Assembly (NCBI GenBank): GCA_964017195.1
Contig: OZ024894.1
Coordinates: 2,869,847 to 2,933,846, forward strand
DNA: 64,000 bases
Origin: Siderastrea radians
Taxonomy: Eukaryota; Cnidaria; Anthozoa; Scleractinia; Rhizangiidae
Direction of reading: 5' to 3'
The translations under genes and the position numbers were made by a program. Below the pieces are notes generated by a model. That model was not told where the DNA came from. It saw nothing but the letters and a program-made list of their open reading frames with translations, and did not search any database. Positions 11,919 through 24,300 of the stretch are shown piece after piece; the stretch's first letter is position 1, and each line of letters starts with the position of its first letter.

Positions 11919-13610
11919 CTAAATAAAAAGGAATGGCTCCTTTAAAATCAATATTTCGCAGACAGAAAATATAAACAGCATGCAGTGAAAAAAAACATTA
12001 ATTGTTAGTTGTTGAAGACTGGGATCGACAGATAAATTATTCCACTGGATCCTTTAATCAGGGAATAAATGAAAAAGGAGGGAAGACTTGTTGACGCACC
12101 GTAGGACATGTCCTTTAAGTGACATTTCCCTGAAAAATCGAGACTGAGCACCTGGCAGTTGAAAATATATTCTACAAATTGAAACAAAAGTGGGTCGAGG
12201 AGGCTAAAAGGGGGAAGGCCAGCAGATGTCTCTGATCTAACCATATTTAACGCTGACAATCGACATGCAATTGTACCTTGCTTAGGAGAGCCTTCCATAA
12301 AATTATATACCCTGCTTGGGACTTCACAGCGGTCAAACGCACGACGCGTGCGTAGTTCCCGCCAATTTTACAAAAGAAAACACAGAAAAATGTCGACAGT
12401 TTCACTTTAACCGCAAAACTTAACACCATTTCTGAAAACTTAAGCTTTTTACTTTGAGCATGTGTTTACAATGAAGTAACGGGCATCCACAAGTTTTATC
12501 GGTGTGAAATTTTGTTTATCGGGACATTTTGTGTATCATTTTCAGATGAACTTCGCGCTCGTAAAAGCCTGAACTGATTCAAACTTCAAGGCTTTGAAAA
12601 ACCGGAAGTGACCTTGTTTTTTGTTTGACCGCTGCACATGAAGCTTGGGACAGAGAAGCAAAAACCATACCCTGTCCAGCGGCAGGTCACTGTATAGGCC
12701 ATATGAGGGAGTTACCCCCCCCCCCAGGGGGTGGTGCAGGTGAGATGAAAGACCCTGGGAATAAGGTTGTCGTAAGCCTAGCTTCTTGTACATATCTAAG
12801 CAGGGACATGTTACATGTGTATTTCACCTGCCTTCCAATAAATAATCAACTCTGTCAGTAATTAACAACTCAGAATAAAGAACCTTCTTACCTACTTACT
12901 AATTATCAAACTGCTGACTAGCATTCTTTCCACAGAAAGAATGATATAATTTTTGTGCAATATCAAAAATTCTTCTCTTACCGAATATAGGATTAAATAC
13001 ACAAGTGAAATCCAGGCTTGCTCAGATTTCCAAAGGAATTTGTTTTGAAATATGAGTAATAATTCCTGTGGATGCAGCAGTGGAACATGAGTGACAAGTG
13101 GGTATAAATTCACATTGGTTTTTTTTTCATTTCAGGAATTATGACTTTAGATGTTATTAATCTCTAACCAAACCGATTCCTATCACGTCTCAAGTGTTGC
13201 TTTGTCACTTCCGCTGTTTACAAAATAATAACGCCAGCCAGCACAATTTTGCTATAGGGCAATTAGTTTTTGTATCAACTCAGGATTAGAGCCTGTGTAT
13301 TTTGTTTGTATGCTTCGATGTCTATAATAAGAAATTTAAATGTGGATATCACTAATGGTGAAATTTTAATAAAATATATTCAAAACTTCCTGACAAGTCA
13401 GATTTTAGGAAATGTAAACAAACATACAGTGAAAGTGCCTTTTGGCATTTTCTCGCAAATATTTTGTCTTCTATTCTTTCAAAGTTTCACGAAAGTGTCA
13501 ACAATTTTGGGATTTACATAGTACATGTACAACCTTAACATTCACGTTGTTAAGAAGAGCTGAAATTTATTAAACACAATAATTGCCAGGCAACTCCACG
13601 AGAGTAACAA
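11919..13610. other. No supported gene
   Basis: Contains two minus-strand frames of 97 and 60 codons (12005-12429) without recognisable motifs, a run of C at about 12715-12725, and AT-rich DNA. They could hold upstream exons of the 10662-11918 gene, which needs an N-terminus, but I could not join any in phase. Confidence 0.4.
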
Positions 13611-13625
13611 ATGTCACGCACTCTT

Positions 13626-14378
13626 ATCGCGTCAAACTTCCATTTTCAAAATTCAACTTCCATTTTTCATAAAAACAAACTTCCATTTTCACAACTTCAA
13701 CTTCCATTTTTCAAAAAAACAAACTTACATTTTCACAACTTCAACTTACATTTTTTAAAAAATCAAACTTCCATTTTCACAACTTCAACTTCCATTTTCT
13801 AAAAACTTCAACTTCCATTTTCTTAAAAAAACCATCCTTCCATTTTCACAACTTCAACTTCCATTTTTCAAAAACAAACTTCCATTTTCAAACTTCAACT
13901 TCCATTTTTCAAAAAACAAACTTCCATTTCCACAACTTCAACTTCCATTTTTCAAAAACATACTTCCATTTTCACAACTTCAACTTCCATTTTTCAAAAA
14001 TCAAACTTCCATTTTCACAACTTCAACTTCCATTTTCTAAAAACAAACTCCCATTTTCACAACTTCAACTTCCATTTTCTTAAAAAAACAAACTTCCATT
14101 TTCACAACTTTAACTTCCATTTTTCAAAAAACAAACTTCCATTTTCAAAATTCAACTTCCATTTTTCAAAAAAACAAACTTCCATTTTCACAACTTCAAC
14201 TTCCATTTTTCAAAAAAACAAACTTCCATTTTCACAACTTCAACTTCCATTTTTCAAAAATCAAACTTCCATTTTCACAACTTCAACTTTCATTTCCTAA
14301 AAACTTCAACTTCCATTTTCTTAAAAAAAACTTTCATTTTTACAACTTCAACTTCCATTTTTCAAAAACAAACTTCCG
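13626..14378. repeat. Minisatellite, about 43-bp unit with internal half-repeat
   Basis: About 17-18 imperfect units, each made of two related halves: AACTTCCATTTTCACAACTTC and AACTTCCATTTTTC plus a variable A run. Copies vary mainly in the A-run length and in AACAA versus ATCAA. The 63-codon plus-strand frame at 13611-13802 is a by-product. Confidence 0.95.
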
Positions 14379-14662
14379 TGTCAATGTCCCTTTGAAGCTT
14401 CCGTAGGTGTTACGATGCATCATACGGAAATGTTGACTAATTCCAGCTTCCTCGGCAAAAAAAATTTGACCGAGCCGTCATCCTCAAACATTTAAAACAT
14501 ATTGTTTTACTATTTTCTTTTACCTTTTGAAATGGTCACGCGGAAAGAGAAAAAACTTCCTACTCTTGTCGTACTGCATGTTCCGCCATCTTGTTCAAGA
14601 TTTATGAGGGGTATGACTAGCCCCAGCCTCGCTCGGAAATTGGGCGCCATTTTGAAAACATT

Positions 14663-14800
14663 ATCTCGCAGAGGCTCCCACTTTTTCCCTCTTCCCGTCG
14701 TTCCCCGCGCTCCCGTTTTCTCTCTCCAGCACTCCCGCTTCCCTCCTTTTTCTTTCGCTGGTTTTTAAATACTAATTGGAGCCTCTACGGAGGAGAGAGT
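14663..14800 (+). mobile_element. Short MITE-like repeat inserted in the GPCR gene
   Basis: Left end TCTCGCAGAGGCTCC and right end GGAGCCTCTACGGAGGAGAGA are inverted relative to each other. The interior is pyrimidine-rich (CTTCCCGTCGTTCCCCGCGC) and ends in CGCTGGTTTTTA. A second copy lies in reverse at 4355-4480. The right end provides the final codons and stop of the GPCR ORF. Confidence 0.6.
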
Positions 14801-15346
14801 TACAAATACGGCAAAGCCTATTTCGGATGTCAAGGCGTTGAAATGCAAACTGCAAGTTGCCATTAAAGGACTAAATTCCATCCTGGCCCAGCCAACGATT
14901 AACCGAAAGACAACCACCACAGCGATAAAGACCCACAACGAAGCCAGGAAGATGGCTGATCGGCGGACAGGGAAGATTATTTTGTAGCGATGTGGCTGCA
15001 CCACACAGAAGTATCGGTTGATGGCGATTAATCCCATGGTAGATACGGAGGCTAATGTCAGAAAATGCATGAAGAAGCCACTAATGTCACAACCTATGGA
15101 GTTATACGGCATCTTTCCGGTTACAAGGGAGGCCAAGAAGAGGGGACTTGGTATGACAGTGTTTATGAGATCTGTTGTCGCCAAAGCGGCGATGAAAAGG
15201 CTTGTTGTTGTACTTAAACCTGGCTTCTTGAACACAACGGCAATCACAAGGACATTGCCAACTAGAGAAAGAATCAGAAGTAAAAAGCAAGTCAACGTAT
15301 CCAGGACAACCATGTCGCCTCGCCTGAAGGGTATTTCACCCGACAT
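14765..15346 (-). pseudogene. Class A (rhodopsin-type) GPCR, truncated after helix 5
   Basis: 193 codons from ATG at 15346. Helix 1 (about residues 17-38) carries the conserved GNVLVI; helix 2 (49-72) carries LATTD with the conserved Asp; Cys before helix 3 is in IGCDISGF; the end of helix 3 reads INRYFCVV in place of the usual E/DRY; helix 4 (130-150) has the conserved Trp in ASLWVF; helix 5 starts near 171. The frame then runs into VEAPISI and TAA, which belong to a repeat also found at 4.4 kb. Helices 6 and 7, with the CWxP and NPxxY motifs, are absent from the nearby minus strand. Cnidarians have large clusters of such intronless orphan receptors resembling opsin, melatonin and amine receptors; the ligand cannot be told. 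A full receptor of the family is about 320-350 residues, so this copy is probably non-functional. Confidence 0.8.
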
Positions 15347-18300
15347 ATCTCACGAAATGAAATCGAAAATTTTCAACAAGAGGACGCAACTAGTTTTTGG
15401 TCCACTCGCGAGCAAACGTTCTTGTTTACCATGAGTGCTCGATGGTTTCACTGCTAATTGTCAAAGAGAGATTTAATATTTCTTTGAAAATGGTGACGCA
15501 AGAAAAGCCGTCAAAGTTGTAAATCCCCTAAATAGCTTTAATGTTCAATTTTTGCATATATTTATTGTTTCGTTCCCGGAGCAAAGCCTCAACTCACTAC
15601 ATAAGGTTCTCACTTTTAAGTCTGCGGAAACCATTAAAATGAAAGTTTTTGAGTAGTGATTTTTAAATGTACTTTCAGGTAAAGCTGTTTATCATTCTGA
15701 CTATTTTTGCGATGTTTTTCAAAAATCAATCAAGTTTTGCACTTATGAACTTCAGTATTGTTAAGAATGAAAGGCTTAACGTATGAATGGAACTTTTGTG
15801 TGATTATTCTTACTTACTTATTAGCGGATCCCTTTATTGCTTCCCGAAATTAAAACAAAGATATCTTCATGACTTGTACACGTATTGATCGATATTTACT
15901 TACTGCCTTGATACATTTCCTCGTATTTTAATTTTTTTTTTCTGGAACAGACTAATAAAACTAACGTAGTACTTAAATCTTTCCAATTAACCTTGCTTTC
16001 ATACTCAGTCTTTAAAGAAGAAAAATTCACTGAATATTTGTTTTGAAATGACCACCGTTAGCCCAGATTGGGGAATGTATTCATTTCAATGACTTTCCCC
16101 CGCGCGACAGAGAGATGAAAAGATCACTGGCGACAGCTGTCACTGTTTAACCTAAATCTTCTTTTAAAATAATTTCGTTATGATGCTGATAAGTGTCAAA
16201 CATTGATCACTAGAAAGCTGAAGTTAAGAGTTCATTTAACTTCCTAATGTCTTCAGAGTACTTTACTGCTTTTATGATTTGAAAAGAAGTTTTAACGAAG
16301 GCCCCTTTCTGTGCGTAGGCCTATAACAGTGGTTCCTTTCAGAAACAGCAGTTCGTGCCAAAAAGCCACGAACGAAATGTATTCAACTAGAACTAACCAT
16401 GTTCTATGTTATGCCCATTTGTGCCACGTCACAAAATCGACTGAGATCAAACTAAGGACGCCACTAAGTCAAGTTTAAAAGCTATTAGTTTGTTGTTGTT
16501 TTTTTTTGCGTTCCTCTCACTGAGTAACTGTAAAATATTGACCCTGCTTTTGTGCAACAAACACAGCAAGTAGATCGACGCAATCGGCAATAAAACGGCT
16601 TTCAATCTGATCTTGAAAGATACTTATTAACTGTAGTAATCTTTACTTGTTTAAAACTTTCTATGTTAGTGTAAATTCAGTTTGGTGTCCTATTTCTCTG
16701 GCAAATGAACCTGTCTCAAAAGTTACGACCACCATATACTGCATAATATTAAGACAGCACCACTGCTCAATAGCTGTTAACTAAATGTCGCACTTTAGCA
16801 TTTCATCCACAAACTCAAAACTTAGCACACGGTACCTGAGTCAAGGGATAACTCTGGAAAGGAATGGTGATACAAAGGGGAAGAAAGACTGCAACGAAAT
16901 GATAATTTTTTCATGCTCCTTTTTTATTACTTCAAAATTACCCTCACACACCCTTTCAATGGATAAAGAAGGAAGACGACTGATTCGTTTTTAACATGCG
17001 AGCAAATGCCATTTATTATTCCATTAATTATTAACAACGACAGTAATGTTTATGCCTTTTTTACGTTATCTCTAAATTACACCGTTACTCGTTTCAGTAA
17101 CTCGAGCAAAAACTCTTTTTGAATTGAGTTGGAAAAGAAAGTAATCACTGTATCGTCTTCAACACTTGAGCAGTTTTCAGATAATTTTACTTTATTCCGG
17201 TACACATTACAATATTCCTAGCTTCCCTTTATTAGTGTCAGGTTTTTTTTGGCGTTATCCAGATGTCCGAGCAAGCATCATCCACATCATGATCCCATTT
17301 TCTGTATACAAAGAGGAAACGAAATTAGTATGTGTTGATGCGATTGCTTTGAGCATCCTTTTATTCTTAACATACTGCCAATTTGATTTTGGGTGGAAAC
17401 TCGCTCTTGTCAAGCCTGAAGGAAACCTCTGGCGCCTAACAATTCACATTAAGGATTACCCGCTACCCCCTTCTTCCCTCCCCAATACGAAAGCCTGGCT
17501 AGGCCCCTGGTGTGAACGAAGCAGGGAAAGAATATTTCCCCTTCCCTTGAAGTAACTCTGAAACCGGAAGTTCGGGCCAAGTATTTTCAACTTTAAGAAA
17601 ATAAAACTGAAAGTAGTTTGGTTGTTATTTCAACTCGTTTAGTTTTCAGACTGGAAGAAAAGTTAAAGAAAAAACTCTGCGTACCTAAACTCTGTTTAAA
17701 AAGCCAGTCCCAGACATCCTATGTTCTCTAATTCTCATCTCCCGCGAGTCGTCTGCGTTTTCACTAATTACAGTCGCCGCTGTTTGAGTCGTACAATCAC
17801 AAACAGGAAAGTGAAATCAAACTTCTATTTTGGCTATTAATTAATAGTGTATATAGTTGTCAAATTAATATAAGATACTTAATAGTGCATAGTAGTAAGC
17901 ATATTATTAATGTTGTCCTAATGCATAGTAGTAAGTAATAATGCATTTACTTAAGCTGAAAAAGCCGTGATCGCTGGGGCGAGGATTGTCCAGTCTTCCA
18001 TTCCCAGTGGAGAGTCGCACTGACCTGTAACTAAATAAAGTAATCATGCATGCGATTTGATGAAATGGTTTCTTTCTGTGTCGCTGCAAAAGACGCATTC
18101 AACTTTGTATGCAAAATGCCAACTTCAGATCATGCACCATCTCTAGTGAACTCTTCCTTTATCTGACTAGAAATTGGGCGTTCATGTGCGCATGATATGG
18201 CAACAAACATCGAAGCCGATTAGGCTGAGAGATTCAGTGGCGGCTAAAAACGCTGATCCGCCAAACTTACCGATATTTACGGCTGTCCCAAGACTCATCC

Positions 18301-18581
18301 AACCCAACCATGTAGGTAACAAGGGACAGTTTTGTGTTTACTTTTCCTTGTGAAGCGCGATTTGTTCTAAAAGTAATGCGTGAACCGTCATTTTTCCTCT
18401 ATGCACTAACAAAACTTTTGTCAAGGTGATGACCTTGGGTTTTTGTGAAAAGGGTGTTTTATTTTCAGTAAAACAATGATCTGGCGACCCACCCCCGATT
18501 CGGTTTAAAATCCTAAGGCAACCGAATTCAGTTGGTGCAGGCCAACAGAAACCGTACCTGCTCATTCTCAACCACTGTGTT
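15347..18581. other. Intergenic DNA, no supported gene
   Basis: AT-rich sequence with scattered short frames. The longest plus-strand frame (17166-17555, 129 codons) has no recognisable motif and low-complexity hydrophobic composition. No inverted repeat or satellite of note was seen. Confidence 0.5.
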
Positions 18582-19384
18582 TTAAGGTGGCCGAACACAG
18601 TTTTCTTGTACCTGTGCGTTGTTCATCGTTGGGAGGTCAAAATTGGCAAGCTAAAAGTTCAACATGTTCAACTAAAAAAGATTTTATTTTGAGATGTTTT
18701 ATTGGACGAAGTACCGTGGCCATGGCAACATAGCTGGTAATAAGCCAGCATTAAATAATGGGTTTGATTTATTTTCAGAAAATCCAGTCATTAGATTTTT
18801 TCCATCATTTCTCTTTAGAACACTCAGAACAATACTGGCCTTTTGACACTGGTTTAGTGAGGTTTAGACAGAAAGATCTTCTGTAATTTTGTATTTTGCA
18901 TTTTAACGTTTTCTGAGCATGTCCTCGGTCAGATTTCAATTTTTGTTTGCAGGCGGGTTACGCGTGTTCTGAACTATTTTTCTACCGAATTTCATGAAAT
19001 TCTAATGAGCGATTCCGTCGAAATCAGTGCATTTCCACTAAGCCATGCAGTCACAGTTTTCTGGTTAACTGCGCATGCATTGCATTTAACAGGGTTGTCA
19101 ATCTTTCTCGGTCCATTCAAACAGTCTCAGAAAGGCAGGGTATTTTCCAATAGTATTACCTTGAATACACTGAAAACAAACGTTTTTCACACATAACAAA
19201 CTGTTTGATTATCAAGACGCAAAAAAAACTGAAACACTTGCACAATCTTCACTGAACAAAATAGAATGATCGATGTACAGGCGCCATGCCATGCTTGTTT
19301 TTCTTAAAGGTTTGTGCGCGCGCTAATTCACGTCAGCAGCACAAATCTTAGAGCGCCCGCAAACTGTGTGTTCAGACACCTTAA
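18582..19384. mobile_element. Non-autonomous element with TTAA target duplication
   Basis: TTAA at 18582-18585 and at 19381-19384 flank the element (18586-19380, 795 bp). The ends are inverted: GGTGGCCGAACACAG on the left and CTGTGTGTTCAGACACC on the right. No transposase frame lies inside. TTAA target sites are the hallmark of piggyBac-type transposition; the terminal GG differs from the usual CC, so the superfamily is tentative. Confidence 0.7.
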
Positions 19385-19829
19385 CTTCCTTTGTAATGTG
19401 GTTCTCGCAAAGTAGTTGAAAATTCTCGGTATGCGTTTTCAGGCATAACAAATCGATGATCAGTGACATCATTGAGAAATCTATGAGCAATCAATGAGTA
19501 ATCAACTGATTAGTCATTGGTTATTAGTCATTGGTTGGAGCGGGGCTTGATAAGAAGTTGGCTTGTTCCGAATTACGAATTTTGAAGAAAATTTGAATTA
19601 AAGTAACTTTTCCAAAGTTCATCACACAACTAGCTTCGTCAACCTAAGCTAAGAGGTGAAAAAAAGGAATAAAATTTACTGATGATTTTTTATGCATGCC
19701 CCTGGTTTCATTGTTTTTTTTTAATTTCAGATCAACTCAAACATCAATCCTTCCAGCCATTTATCCACAATCGATCGACTGATCGATCAATAAAACAATC
19801 GTTTATAATTAGGTGTCGTCATCAGTCTC

Positions 19830-19950
19830 TCAGTCAATCAGTCAGCCAGTCAGTCAGTCAGTCAGTCAGTCAGTCAGCCAGTCAGTCAATCAGTGAGTCA
19901 GTCAGTCAGTCAGTCAGTCAATCAGTCAATCAGTCAGTCAGTCAGTCAGT
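19830..19950. repeat. (CAGT)n microsatellite
   Basis: About 30 tetranucleotide units, mostly CAGT with CAAT, CCAGT and GTGAGT variants. It creates an artefactual serine/glutamine/valine frame on the plus strand. Confidence 0.95.
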
Positions 19951-21094
19951 CGACAGTTAATTAATCAACAACAAATAAACCATGCTGAATTCAGTGGAAC
20001 CGATAAATCTTTAATACCTATCAACTCATAAACGTCAATTACAGTTATTCATTTCAATCATCTAAGCGTGCAATAGGAAGCTAAAACTGAGAAAAAATGC
20101 CATGAAAAAGTTACGAAAGACCCTACTTACGTAACAACTAAAACTTCATTTATAAAACTCGTAAAATGAAAATGATCCATTAAGGATCTTTCAGCTACAA
20201 AGTTAACAATAAATTGACTACAGTCACAACTGGGGACCAGATTCACGATGCCCTTCTGAGCTGAGATGTATCCTATGTATTAGTGGAAAACAAAAGCTTA
20301 TTGTTAAATCTCAATACTTAAGGATCCATCTTAGTTGAAAATAGCTTCGTCAATCCGACCCCTGGCCTGTCCACATTCAAAGCAATTCAAACGCTTTCAT
20401 TTCATTTTAGCCTGGACCAAAAGCAATCATCTTTATGTTTGTTTTCAATCCAACAATGTTCCAGTATTAAAAAGCCTGGAGGAGGGCTTTAACTTGACCA
20501 TACAAGTTCAACTGCTAAATATCACAATACTACATTAATTTTCTGTAATGTTAGGTCCAAAATATCGGAGTTAACTTCCTGAAAAGTCAACTGAAGTAGC
20601 GGAAAGCCTAATATAACGGCTCTAATATCTAAAACTCAAATTATATTTTTCCAATCACAAAAACAACAACAACAACAAAAACAGCAACTACTTAGCCCGG
20701 TCCACTGCTAGCTCTACTGATTTCCGTCAGACAGATTCCGAAGGGACATAACCGTTGCGTCGATTCCCGAACACTTTTCGCTGATCTAAAACGTCGTGTT
20801 TAAGAATTTTTTTGTTATGTCATATCTAACAAGCGATAAATAAAAACTGAAGAAAAAAAAAACACAAGGAAAACCGCCAGCAAAATCGTTTACACATGAA
20901 ATTACACTTTTTGGAGAAAATTTGCATTTTAGCAGAATGCGTTAACAATGAAGTCTTTCAGTCGTCATGGTAAAAGAGAAAAAAGTGTGAATGCTATTTC
21001 ACCCTTGCCTTCACTTAAATTTCTATAGAAACTTGAAACTACTTTGCGAAGTGTTCGGGAAATCAACTAAATTTTAGTGGGTCTCAACTTCGTT
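19951..21094. other. Region downstream of the mosaic gene
   Basis: No gene recognised. On the minus strand this follows the stop codon of the lectin exon and should contain its 3' UTR and poly(A) site. A small CAA-rich tract lies at about 20665-20690. Confidence 0.4.
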
Positions 21095-21370
21095 TCAGTC
21101 ACCCTCCCGCAAGGGTTTCTCACAAATGGTTATAGACTTGTAATCTGTGGTGCACTTCACGTCATTCCACTTATTCAATCTATAATTTCCAGTCACCATC
21201 ATCTCAGCGCATAGTTCGTGGCCATCAGCGTTGTTGGGTTCCCCAGGAGACCAGTTAGTGTAGCCATCTAAGGTGGTTCCATTTACCCACTGAAATTCAG
21301 CGTTGGTGTGTACTCTACTCAGTCCAAGCCACATCCGCACTTTTGTCATGTTGTTCTTTTTGAGATACGT
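21095..21370 (-). CDS. Mosaic gene, last exon: second half of C-type lectin domain
   Basis: Follows the acceptor ATATTAG at 21371-21377 in phase 0 and ends with a stop at 21095. It carries the WLGL core motif, GEPNN (EPN, the mannose-type selectivity motif), a glutamate before the conserved Cys (HELC), WND, and the last cysteines (KC and IC). All usual ligands of calcium site 2 are present, so calcium-dependent binding of mannose-type sugars is predicted. The tail after the final Cys is only about nine residues (EKPLREGD), so nothing follows the lectin domain. Confidence 0.85.
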   Translation of the reverse strand, partial: TYLKKNNMTKVRMWLGLSRVHTNAEFQWVNGTTLDGYTNWSPGEPNNADGHELCAEMMVTGNYRLNKWNDVKCTTDYKSITICEKPLREGD

Positions 21371-24300
21371 CTAATATTCAGCGGACAAAATTCAGCATCA
21401 AGAAAGAAGTTCTCGTTCAATTAATGTTAAAACGTGCATGAAATGGCTGCAGTCTTTACAAATTGGTATGATAAAAGCTAAACCGCAAGTACTATACTGA
21501 ATTTTCCCTCATAATTGTCTTTAATATTACAACAAAATCACATTGGGCAAAGTTAAACCATTCATTCTTCTCTTAGGTCCACTGGATTCAAGGTATTTAA
21601 AAATGTTACGAATTTTGCAATTTTTTGTTCAATGCCATTATCCAGCTTTCTACTGACAAGACCTCCCATTAAGGATTTTTTTCTTTGCTTGTATTCTGAC
21701 ATATTCTGAGTGATTTTCGGCACATGTTAGAAATTTTGCTCTTCTTTATGAAGGAAGGTTTCTGAAAGGTTTCTGAAAGCCACGTGTTTTTAGTATGGGA
21801 TTTGTTAACGATTGAGAGTTACAAACGATCGACTGCATCGTTTATGAGGCATGACTGTTATAACCATCGATCTAATTTATTCGAGCTTTTTGAGTTCACA
21901 TTTCTTATTTTTCGTTTAGTATTTTCAGTTTTGGTGGTCTCCATTTTTCTACTGGATCAACATCTTAAACCTTAAGGTTTAAATGAGGCCTCATCCACAA
22001 CAAAGCGACATAATTTGTCTCAAAACACATACGTTTTATGCGTTTTAGTCGGTCGCCCACACTAAAATGATCACAAACAGAGATGGTTATCAATAAGAGC
22101 AGAAGTTTTTGAAAAGGCTCTTCAAAGTGGAGACTTTTGAAAACGGAGCTTAACGCCAACGTCACAACTACTTTATAAAATCGCTGGTAGCATTGCAGGT
22201 GCCATTGAAGCATGTGCACAAGGCAGCAAAAATATCCCAAAACTGCCTGGGAACAGAAATTAATGCATCTTTCGATATCTGTTTTTCATTCCCTTCCATG
22301 GACGATGGAAAAGATGTGAGAATACTGGTGTGGATGCAGATCTATTGATCGTTTTGGAGATAGAAAAAAAAGGGAGTTTTCGAAGACAGATCAGTGTAGA
22401 CAGGGCCTAAGAAAGCCATTTCATTACCAGAGTATAAAAATACGCTTGATCATAGCTACAATATATCAAGATGGTAGAGCACTTTTCAATTGAGTGTCGA
22501 AAGTGATTCGCGTTTTGCTTTTATTAGTTTTGCTTTACTTCGCTTTGTGATTGGTTAAAAAATCTCGCGCTACTTTCTGAACCAATCAGAAGTAAAACTC
22601 AAACCAATCGCAACTCACTCGCAGGCGTTTTCCCGCACTTGGCGCCAGTATTAACATATCTTTGCTTCGAGTACTGATTAGTTTATTGGGTAATTTGTGT
22701 TTGTTGTGATTGGCTGGTGCAATTACTTAGGTTTTGGTTATACCACACTCAATTGAAAAGCGCTCTAAAAAATCAACAAATTCTCTTGTGTCGGGGATTC
22801 ATTACCAGGGGAATTGATTCAATTTGACAATACCTTAGCTAGCTCAGCGGCAAATTGGTTTTCTTCTTGTGAGGATATTGTCACCATATGTGAACTCAGC
22901 GACTGGCAATTTGTAGATGCGTCATCCCATGAAGGCGAAGGCACGTCTATTACCTTATAACAACGTTTCTTTAACTCGGTCCAAGGAGGATAGCAGGTTT
23001 CTGCATTTAAACAGTCAGTAGCTTAACATCACTGTTCATAATGTAACTAAAGTACAAGTCTTACTCTTGCAAAGCTGTCTTACGTGCTATTGTAATATTC
23101 ATCATTTCAAGAGATCTAGCTAGGCACTTTAAAATGCAATTAATACTCGTCGTACAATTAACGTTCTTAAGAAGTGGAGTCTTATTTATAGTAGCTAAGA
23201 GCGCTAGAAGCTGAGCTAGAATCCCTATAGGTAGTCCCTTTACGAACCTTGAATCGTCTCTTTGGCTTCCTGGTGTAAATCCCAGAGTATCAGAGGATGT
23301 CAAATAAATTTACGACCCTCTCCTCCTCAGTGACAATTAGTTTAAGAAGGAAAATTGTCGGAAACAATACCCGACTAAGCAGGTTTTGCCAAAAACAAAA
23401 TTTTGCTGCTTGTGCATTGTTGGTAAACGTTTCATTATCTACACTTACTCTCACAGTAAAAGGTCTGACTCGTCCAGTTCCCTTCATTACACTCTCGAGT
23501 GCCATTTCCTATTCCTCTGTACCCCACTTCACAGCCTAAAACAATAGTTTCGCCGGTACGGTATCGATTCTTCGTTTCCTTTAACACTTGGATGCGTTTA
23601 GTGGTGATTTTGGGTGGCTTGCAAGGAACGACTGAAAAAAATATTAGAAAGAAAGAAAAATGAAAAGGAAAGGAAATGGCAACATTACCTGTAAGTAACC
23701 TTGAAGCGTTATTCGAAGCAGTTTGAAATAATTACACAGCTAGTACAAAATCATTTCATCTAATTTCTCACGTGGCACAGTCGTTAATGTGCTATTTTTT
23801 CCCTTTCAAGGAAGGCAGGAAACTAATATGTTGCCCCATAATAGTGTGGATCCCCTGTGGGTACGTATTTGTTGAATAACTGATATTCTGCAAGGGTGGC
23901 ACATCATCATTATCCATTTATTTCGCTTGGGCATTTACATTATGCTAAGATATCATTATCCATTTATTTTATGCGCGCCCTGTTCAGGCAAATCGTACCC
24001 TGGGTGCCCGTTGCGTTGGCCTTGGGTCGACGGGGCTCAGCCTCCGGCCTATCTCGCCCGACGCTAAGGTAGGCAAATAGACATGATCGGGATTTTATCT
24101 GGTATAAGAAAAGTATATTTCAACTGTAAGTACAGTTACGCGCAGACTGCAAGGATGCCACGCGCGTGCTGGGCCATAACCCTGTGGGAGCAATTTAAAT
24201 CTGCCTGCGAAGTATTTTCAATTCTTACATATATTGATGCACTGAGATTCTCGAAGTGCTCCGGCTTCTGTGAAGGAGAGTCGGAAAGGGCACTTGAGGC

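Noticed and set aside
13611..14378. Regular spaced repeats considered as a CRISPR array
   Set aside because: Units are contiguous and degenerate with no unique spacers, and the sequence is eukaryotic.
17166..17555. 129-codon plus-strand frame with hydrophobic stretches
   Set aside because: No conserved receptor or transporter motif and no flanking exons.
23061..23303. Minus-strand frame starting with LGFTPGSQ, similar to LGFTPGTP after the second Ig domain
   Set aside because: Similarity ends after a few residues and there is no in-phase splice pair.
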